Assembly: GCA_000787465.1 (NCBI GenBank)
Contig: JSYX01000301.1
Span: 1-41,343, forward strand
Reading direction: 5' to 3'
Origin: Thermomucor indicae-seudaticae
Taxonomy: Eukaryota > Mucoromycota > Mucoromycetes > Mucorales > Lichtheimiaceae
DNA length: 41,343 nucleotides
A program made the translations under genes and the position numbers. The notes below the pieces were generated by a model. The model worked only from the letters and a program-made list of their open reading frames with translations, was not told the origin of the DNA and did not search any database. Positions 34,473-41,343 of this stretch are shown in pieces. Numbering within the stretch: the first letter of the stretch is position 1; every line of letters starts with the position of its first letter.

Positions 34473-37341
34473 CTAGCGCATTCGCTGCATATCATCTTCT
34501 GGAACTGCATCTGATTTCCGGTTTGATCGTAGTACGTCAAACTCATATTGATCGACATCGTGTCGATTCACAGGGGTATAAGCTGTGGTTTGGGAAGCTG
34601 ATTTGGCACCTACATAACGCCGGCGAATAAAGAACACTGTAGCTATCAAACCGCATACTATAAGCAATGTCACCACAGTGTACGCGAAAAAGCTACGGTG
34701 ATCGTCACGAATACTGCTTCCATCATCGTAAATTATGACAGGCCTATGTGGGGGTATCTGTGCATCGTCCGGAGATGATGTTTCCTCAAGTTCAGGAACA
34801 TCTTTGGTGGCCGTAGGATCGCTGTCAAGCGCTGAACTGGTTTCATCCGCGAAAGAGATATCTGTTCCATCTGGCACAGGTTCATTATCGTCTTCTTCGT
34901 TGTCTTCCAAAGGATCTGGCTCTCCAGTGATCGATCCTTCGCTTACGCCGATTTCGCTCTCGTCCGTCTCGTCACTCACTTTCGGTACATGCACTGGTTC
35001 GCCTTGGAAATTTTCCACAATCTCTCCCCAGAGGGTTAGCGTCCAATTGATAAATTTCCCAGTATACTGAGGATTCTTGCCATCCACTATGCGTAACGTC
35101 CAGTTCCCAACTGGGTTTTCACCCCTACCGTATATCCACGCTCAGACCGTAAACAGACTTGAAGTATACGCCAATAAGACTTACCAGTGCTTTACGCTCA
35201 TAAACGTCCAATTTATCAGTCCTTCGGCGCTTGTATCGAATTTCCGTGGTGCACCTAGTTGACTGATGACTTCATTAGGGCTTTCCAAAAGTGTCTCTAG
35301 GTCACCGCGTCGGCCATGCTCGATATTGACAGTAGCAGTGACATGTTCCAGCCTGCCAAGCCCCGCTGCTTTCACCATATCTTCTGTCACAGTTATGGTG
35401 CTCGTTAACGCTCGACTCTTGTCAACATTGCCGGTGAGCTCTGTCAGATCGGGTATTTCTTGCTCATTTGAGGATGGCGATGGCAGTTGAAGATAAGTTT
35501 GTGGGCGTACGTTCTTGAATGTCTTTGCGTGTTCGACAATGGCATAAGCATCGAGCTTCCCGTAGCCAAACTTGTTGCTGTACATGCGTCCCGACGGCAA
35601 CGTCGCCCAATCTGTATCTTCAAGCGATATCGGGATAGCCGTCTCGACACATAGATACTGCATATCCCGCCAGCTGAGATCAGGGCGTACCGACAACACA
35701 AGTGCAAATATGCCTGCAGCCAGAGGCGCTGCTGCTGATGTTCCACCGTGATGATCCGTACACTGTCGCTGGCCGACATCTGTAGTATACTGGCAAACAT
35801 CAACATATGTCAGACGCAGAGAGAGACCGAAAATCAGAAAGTCAAACATACAATGTGCCCACCGCTCCCACTCGAGTACGTCACCACAAGCTGTGCCGAA
35901 CATTTTTCCGCATAATACGGGTGATTGTCACGACGATCAATAGCTCCCACGGTAATCGTGTAAAGACTATTTGTGTATCCGTCATAGTTGCAGTTATCAT
36001 CATTTGAGCCACCGTTGCCTGATGCAAAGACGTATATCGTGCCACTTCCATTACGACCGTTCGCGATTCCATTTTTCAAAGCATCCAATACAATGCCTTG
36101 CGGAGCTTCAGCAACTTCTCCGAGATCAGGTGGGCCCCATGAGCAAGAATAAATATGATTGTCTTGGTATCCATAATTTAATGCTTCTGCTTCATCGGCA
36201 TCCGTAATATCTTCCGACAATATTCGAATGCCTGAGATTTTCGTTTCTGTTAGGATGAGTGAGATCATTAATAAAGGCACACTACTCGCCAGCTACTTTG
36301 GCGTCATAGGCCACACCGACACCGCAAACGTTATTCTTTGCTGCAGCGATTTCTCCGGCACATCTTGTGCCATGATTATCATCTGCCAGCCTGGGTTTAG
36401 GCAATTCTGTGCGCGCATTGAAATCATAGGAGCCTGGAGCAAACTAGGACACAGTCAGCCTTTCCCAAACCGAATAATAATAGAGCATTCCTCGACGGTA
36501 TATATACTTGCAAAATTATCCTTGAGATCTTCACTCTCCATATCCAAGCCATCATCCAATATCGCGACCACCACATTCTTCCCAGTAATCCCTAGCAAGC
36601 GTCCACTATCTGAAAAACCTTTCACGGTAAACAAGCGGAAAACTTTTACCTTGACTCCATACACCAGTGACATTCACATCATGTCCACGCTGCTGATAAT
36701 TGACCTATCATGACATCAGTTTTCTGCGCCCTCCTCACTTGCATTTGTCAAGCCCTAACCAGATGCCATTGATGATCGAAACCCGGGTCTTGGATTCCCA
36801 ACGCCTCTTTCAGTGCACTAAATCCCCCAGGTTCATCGAGATACGAGCCAGCTGAGATCACTCGATGATTTGCCTTATTCTCTTCGTCCACGTTTTCAAC
36901 CACGGGTGGCTCTGGAATATCATCGTCTTCCACTTGGCGTGTAACAATGGCTGCTCGCTTATGCAGTTTCCGCCTCGGCACCTGTTTGTCAATTCGCTCC
37001 ACCCTGTCAAAAACTGAAAGCGTTCTTTTATCAAGTGCCCTCGATTTTATTTGATGGAATCGGTCAATCAGACTGTCTTCATCTCTCTTTTCAACCGCAG
37101 ACGAAGTCCGTGGAATGCTGATCCAGTAGTATCGATTCAGACCGCCAACTTGACCTTCGAATCGTGCTCCCAGCTGCTCAGCTACCGCCTTGGCGGCTTC
37201 AGCGTCAGCTGCAGGCGTGTACAAAGTGTAGTAGAACCGATTGGCATAATCGCGTTTACGATTTCCTGGAGCGGGGTCCGAACTCGCCGTTTGCGTTAAG
37301 GTGACAAGCAGACATAGCAAGAGTAAGGAGAGACAACGCAT
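34473..37341 (-). CDS. KEX2: Kexin (Kex2-type) prohormone-processing serine protease
   Basis: Late-Golgi dibasic protease. Signal peptide ([20 protein letters not shown]), pro-region with LHKR, then the catalytic domain: Asp in AILDDGLD (about 234), His in NHGTRCAGE (about 270), oxyanion Asn in FASGNGG, Ser in [10 protein letters not shown] (about 442). The P domain ([11 protein letters not shown]) is followed by an acidic Ser/Thr-rich stalk, one TM segment (about 770-792) and a tail with YEFDVL, a Tyr-based Golgi retrieval motif. Exons 37341-36760, 36704-36650, 36618-36508, 36433-36290, 36231-35852, 35789-35185, 35124-34473; 2529 nt, 842 aa. The intron 36232-36289 has a GC donor (GCGAGT); the others are GT. 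No lesion. Confidence 0.96.
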
Positions 37342-37498
37342 GAGATCTTTTTTTTACAGATGTATGTACAAGAATGAGTTTATGCAAAGGAAAAGCACAG
37401 CAAAATTGATTAGACAATAACAAAAAGGCCCTGGATGACCTCAATCACGCAATGTCCAAACGGGTCAAGATCCCGCTCAGCCATTTGGTCGGAGCCTG

Positions 37499-39500
37499 TC
37501 AGGTGTGAGAAATCGTGGCATTCATCAACCATTCTATGCTTCGCGAGCCTTGGCGCCGTTTCTTCAATCGTTCCAAAATCCGACTCTTTTCTGTCAACAG
37601 ATTTTCGAGCCTATCAAGTAGCACGCATCGCTCCTGTTCTAGCTCGACGCGCTTGATATCTTCCCAACCAGCATGGATGAGACAGTCTTTGCGATTCAGA
37701 CGACACACCGAGAACCGTAGTTGCGCGTCAGACAAATCAGCATCTTCTGTAAATTCGATCCTTATGCGGTTGCTTTCGTCGTCATTGTCATCTTGGATGA
37801 CACTGCGTACGCGCTTCCACACGTAATCCTGCCAGCATATTCGAGAATCGAAACCACAAAGATCTTGCTCTGGCTCCAAACGCCAGAGCAGTGCCCTGAC
37901 AAACGACAATCTGCGATCCAAAGTCGAAATTTCTGCCTTGATCGACCGTCTTTCCGTACGAATTTCGCGTATGCGCTGTCGGTCTTGTTTATCTGTGAAT
38001 GAGTTGAGCAGGCCGTCGCGTTCTCGTTTCATGGCAAGTTCTGTCAGCATCGGTACTGTTGCGTCCGGATTGATGGCTCGGCGCCTCTTTTCCGCAAGCT
38101 CAAGTCTTGCTCGAGCCACTTGCATGCCACAGACATTGCTGCAATACTTTGAAATATGTCCCTGCTGATGAGAACCCATGCGCGCTGCTTTCTGACACGC
38201 TGGGTTAGCGCACTTTGGTTTCCAGGAAGTCATCTTTCCAGTCGCTACACGGAAAAAAAAACGTTCATTCTTAGTTTTCCCCAAGACGGGCATGTTGCTT
38301 TCTTCTTTTTCCTTCGTTCTCTTTGCAGTTCCCTTTGCCAACCTTTCGAACAATCATCACAAAAATAATGATCAATGAATTCGCCCTCCCTTTCACTGAT
38401 GCCAATGCATTCTCCATGAAACCATTGGTCACAACGGTCACAAGCAATCATGAATCGCGGCGCATCGTATGGTTTTCGACAAATACAGTACAGAGTTTCA
38501 GAGTACCCAGCTTCAGAACTTGCATCGGTACTGTTTCGCCGGTCGCCACGTTCGCTATGTCCTGGTACTTCATTCTTGCCTGCCAGAATTCTAGCTTGTC
38601 TGCTAATGGAATTATCGAGGACTTGATTCGACTGTGGCTCGAGAGCCTTTAGAGGTCTTCTCTTTTCCATAACAGGCTACACCAAAAAGTCATCGTTAAC
38701 GATACCGAACTTCCTGGACTTTTGGTGTTGTTACCCGTACCCGATCGTCCTCAACCCAAGATGGTCTCTGGGCTGCAGTTGTAAATTGCACCTCAGTGGA
38801 TGCCAGCTAAGCACAACATGAATAGATTGTCATGGTAACAAATAGGAAAAAAAGACCAACTCACATTATCACCAGGACGCCTGTCGTCAATGGTTGGACC
38901 AGCCATTTTGCCTTTCGTTATCCAATGCTGCACTTTTTTGAGCGGTTTCTTTATGGTACAGGGTATCGGTAGTGTTGTGGTATCTGGTATTTGTGTGGGA
39001 GGTTGAGCGGCCAATGAGGGCTGCATACTTTTGTCTTCAGTTCCGCTGCTGGAAGAAGTCGGTCGCTCGTGCAATGTCGATGTCTGTCTTGCGTGGTGTG
39101 GCTGCTCGGAGAGAGATTTTGGTTGACTCTTGGGCAATGGTGCGAGGCGTTTGCGCAGAGGCAAATGCTTCGCATCACCTGCAACTGATTGTCGACGAAT
39201 AAGATGAGTTGTGGCATTCTGATGGTCAAAACCTCCATTGGCACAAGCAGTCGTGTTGGAATGGGACATGGCAAGCGTTCTCTGTTGTGCCGCCAGAGGA
39301 GGAGCTGAGACCAAAGGATTGAGCTGTCGTGATGAAGAGGAGGTTATCGGAGTGGGCGTCTTAGCAATATCATGACCAGTGGCAGCAGGGCTGGCCTGCG
39401 GTGGCTGGTCTTTTGCCAAAGAACGCCGCTGTTTCTGCTGTTCTTGCTTTTGTGCTGATATATGCTGATAGACAATTGGCGTCTGGTAAGAGTTGGGCAT
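37499..39500 (-). CDS. SPP1: Spp1/CXXC1-like COMPASS (Set1C) subunit with PHD finger
   Basis: Reads H3K4 methylation and stabilises the Set1 methyltransferase complex. PHD finger about 300-346: YCICRKPYD, MIACDRCDQWFHGEC, HYFCDDC. It is followed directly by the Spp1/CXXC1 C-terminal module: WKPKCANPACQKAA, ISKYCSNVCGM, a coiled coil and a WEDIKRVELEQE segment. Exons 39500-38865, 38806-38735, 38676-38343, 38244-37499; 1788 nt, 595 aa, phases correct. Reading exon 2 straight on meets a stop at 38696, only 25 bp before an ATG at 38670. A GTAACA...TGTAG intron (38677-38734) joins them in frame, so I call one gene. The N-terminal 236 residues are Ser/Gln/Pro-rich and not conserved by eye. Confidence 0.9.
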
Positions 39501-40800
39501 AAAAAGGTTGGTGAAAAGGTAAAAAAGGCGAAAAAAAAGGGCCTGGGGAATCTTCTTGGGAGTCGAACACACTGCCTGTTTAAACTCCCGCCACTAGCAC
39601 AGTCTGCTACGGAGATTATCGCCTTTAATTCTATTCCATGTAGCGATTGTGTACATGTCGAGTATTCTTCTTTCTTTGCTACTGGCGCCAGATAGGTTCT
39701 CCTAATACGACTGCAACACTTCCGATATATTGTATGCGATAATATAGTAACATCAACAGAGGGGAGATTATGCGTTTCGTAGATATATAGGCATGTCAAG
39801 CGTTGATCGCGCAAACCGTAGGGCTACGTAAGGATTTTCGTCCTTTGCCAATCTTGACTTCGGGTCCTTTCCAACTGCTACAAAAAGAGCTGGTTATGAG
39901 TTCAGATTTTGCCGTTTATTCTCTCGTTTTGGACTGTTCCTGACGATAATAATGAAGCTTGCTTTAATTCGTTTCTATCTAGTTCTTATTTTCCTCTCGT
40001 TGAATCAGTGTCCGCTGTGTCATTGTTTTTCATTAGCGAATGTCGTTGATGGCGCCAGTGAATCTGTAATCTGCCACTGCTAACGTTCAATTGTAGCTGA
40101 GAGGGCAGTTAAAGACTTGGCGAAAAAAAATTTGCGGTCTTTAAATCTTTACAGTTGGGAGAAGAGATTGCAATTCTATTGCAGGGCTGCTTTTCCCCTG
40201 ACACAGAAACGCCATAACCGACAGAATTTATTACTTTCACGCGAAAGGTATAGGCGCGCGCGCAAGTTCCACTTTGCCACTGTGAAATGATGATGGCCCA
40301 GTGCGAAAAAAGGGTTAGGCTTAACGCAAATAATGCTGCCAAAATTGGATCGAGCGCGCGAATCCAATAAGCGGAATCCCATTCAACGAAAAAACTTAAA
40401 AATTGGTGCTACCTTACACCGATCACGCATGCCTTTTTTATACTAGGTCAAAATCCAAGGAAGAAGTTGTTTATCGTTGCACCCGTGAACCTTGGATTCA
40501 TGCAATGTGGCGACGGAACCGGGGCTGGTCACGGGCTTTCGCTTCGTTGTTACCATGCTCCAAAACATCGGCAGTTATAACGTAGCAATGGTTATATAAT
40601 CGTAACCATGATAATGTACCCCCGAAAATTGATAACAGCACGAGATGGGGGACAATACGTCATAAGATAACGTATAAAGGACGACAATGAATTAAAGAAA
40701 ACCCCGCACAGGGTACCACAAATGAAAAAGCTATATAAAGGCGCGAATATATCTGCTCTATCAGTTACATAGACTTATCTATTTATACCGGAAAGAAAAG
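39501..40800. other. Intergenic, 1.3 kb
   Basis: Divergent spacer between the Spp1-like gene and the zinc-knuckle microprotein. AT-rich with short runs. Short open frames (for example 40403-40585) show no protein features. A TTCGACT stretch at about 39560 (minus strand) looks like a tRNA T-loop but its stems do not pair. Confidence 0.4.
40731..40740 (+). promoter_or_regulatory. TATA box of the zinc-knuckle microprotein
   Basis: CTATATAAAG, 61 bp before the ATG at 40801, with a TTTATACC run at about 40783 between them. Position and sequence suit a core promoter and support transcription of the tiny gene downstream. Confidence 0.5.
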
Positions 40801-40952
40801 ATGCGAACTTCAGATGGTGGTCGATGTATCCATTGCGGCGAAAAGGGTCATTATTCAATGTATGTTGAACATGTTGTGCCAGAGGAGAAAGAGCCATAGA
40901 TTAACCACTGTCCGATAGGATGTGTCCTAAAAGACCAAATTCTTATAACTGA
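40801..40952 (+). CDS. 30-residue single CCHC zinc-knuckle microprotein
   Basis: Two exons, 40801-40859 and 40919-40952, with a 59-nt intron that has a GTATGT donor, TTAAC-like branch site and GATAG acceptor. Spliced, the frame reads MRTSDGGR, then a perfect C-x2-C-x4-H-x4-C knuckle, CIHCGEKGHYSMMC, then a short basic tail and TGA. The intron falls inside the knuckle and must be removed to supply the last Cys. Such knuckles bind single-stranded RNA or DNA in Gag and CNBP-like proteins. It could be a genuine microprotein or a relic of a longer CCHC or retroelement protein. Too short for standard ORF calling. Confidence 0.6.
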
Positions 40953-41185
40953 AAGGGTCCTTTAAGAAAGAGTCTTGAGCACCGTTTTCCCGTTACACTC
41001 GCGTCTTCTTGACCGTCAATAACCGCATACGCATTAATTTTGTACACATCTGCCCAGAGTTTCCCTACTCTCGTTTGTAAAATCCCCTCATGTTCTTCAT
41101 TTAGTATATTGTGTATAATCGTACGATAACGTTTACCCCAAGTCATCGATAAATATAATACCACGTCGCTGTGTTCACATGACAT
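40943..41185 (-). CDS. Small unrecognised ORF, 80 codons
   Basis: Opens with ATG at 41185 (MSCEHSDVVLYLSMTWGKRY) and ends TGA/TAA near 40943, overlapping the last bases of the zinc-knuckle gene on the other strand. Composition is protein-like but no motif is recognised and no intron signals flank it. It could be a terminal exon of a gene lying past the window or a chance frame. Confidence 0.2.
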   Translation of the reverse strand: MSCEHSDVVLYLSMTWGKRYRTIIHNILNEEHEGILQTRVGKLWADVYKINAYAVIDGQEDASVTGKRCSRLFLKGPFQL

Positions 41186-41343
41186 GCTCTCATGGGAACT
41201 ATCGAATAAATCTGATATGAGTAATTTGACCCACGGTGTGCTTCCTATAACGTTCGCGGTGCTTCGCTATCGTTTAGGTACAGTGCCCGCGCGGTTATAA
41301 CGATATTGGATGTCACAACAAGATACTGTTTATTGATTGAACA

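Noticed and set aside
39541..39600. Possible tRNA (TTCGACT T-loop-like stretch on the minus strand)
   Set aside because: The flanking bases do not form a T-stem or acceptor stem and no A-box lies at the right distance; it lies just upstream of the Spp1-like start.

Overview
This is eukaryotic, intron-dense fungal DNA. Spliceosomal introns are short (about 43 to 140 nt, mostly 45 to 70), with GTAAGT/GTATGT-like donors and CTAAC/TTAAC-like branch points. The gene set is fungal: a cell-wall-integrity MAP kinase, kexin, a two-finger GATA factor with a DUF1752-like N-terminus, a Whi3/Scw1-like RNA-binding protein and a COMPASS PHD subunit. Intermediate GC, intron density and a Fanzor-like gene at the left edge suggest an early-diverging fungus, most likely Mucoromycota (Mucorales). 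That placement is inference; nothing in the window fixes the species.

Layout. Positions 1-3819 (+) hold a multi-exon Fanzor (eukaryotic TnpB/OrfB-type RuvC nuclease) gene whose 5' end lies outside the window. A minus-strand block follows: patatin/DUF3336 triacylglycerol lipase (4728-7241), GT49 (LARGE-like) glycosyltransferase (7829-9232) and S-adenosylmethionine decarboxylase (9475-10955). A 1.3 kb divergent spacer leads to an Slt2/Mpk1 MAP kinase with 15 exons (12297-14512, +) and a family X DNA polymerase (14717-17097, +). The polymerase faces a Yae1 gene (17204-17768, -). Next come a frame-damaged HSL-type alpha/beta hydrolase (18111-19329, -), an unrecognised MGN-start protein (20425-21575, -) with a repeat-bearing ORF (19826-20428) in another frame behind it, and a peroxisomal (SKL) short-chain dehydrogenase (23153-24287, +). 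A Whi3-like RRM protein (24585-26085, -) and a uridine kinase (26203-27463, +) share a 117 bp bidirectional promoter. Then a GATA factor (29142-31225, +), a thioesterase-like protein (31504-32635, +), a W/Q-repeat coiled-coil protein (32721-34308, -), kexin (34473-37341, -), an Spp1/CXXC1-like COMPASS subunit (37499-39500, -) and a 30-residue CCHC zinc-knuckle microprotein (40801-40952, +).

Most genes are housekeeping and not organised by pathway. GT49, the Slt2 kinase and kexin all touch the secretory pathway or cell wall. The lipase, SDR-SKL and thioesterase touch lipid metabolism. The GATA factor and Spp1 act in transcription and chromatin.

Exon models were built by hand, by matching intron phases and the expected conserved protein motifs across each junction. 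Where a CDS length is given, it divides by three. Points worth a second look: the apparently intact intron-bearing Fanzor gene; an in-frame TAA plus an AT-AG intron in the polymerase gene; single-base frame breaks in the hydrolase and thioesterase genes; a 4-nt micro-exon; a GC-AG intron in kexin; and the zinc-knuckle microprotein, too short for ordinary ORF calling.
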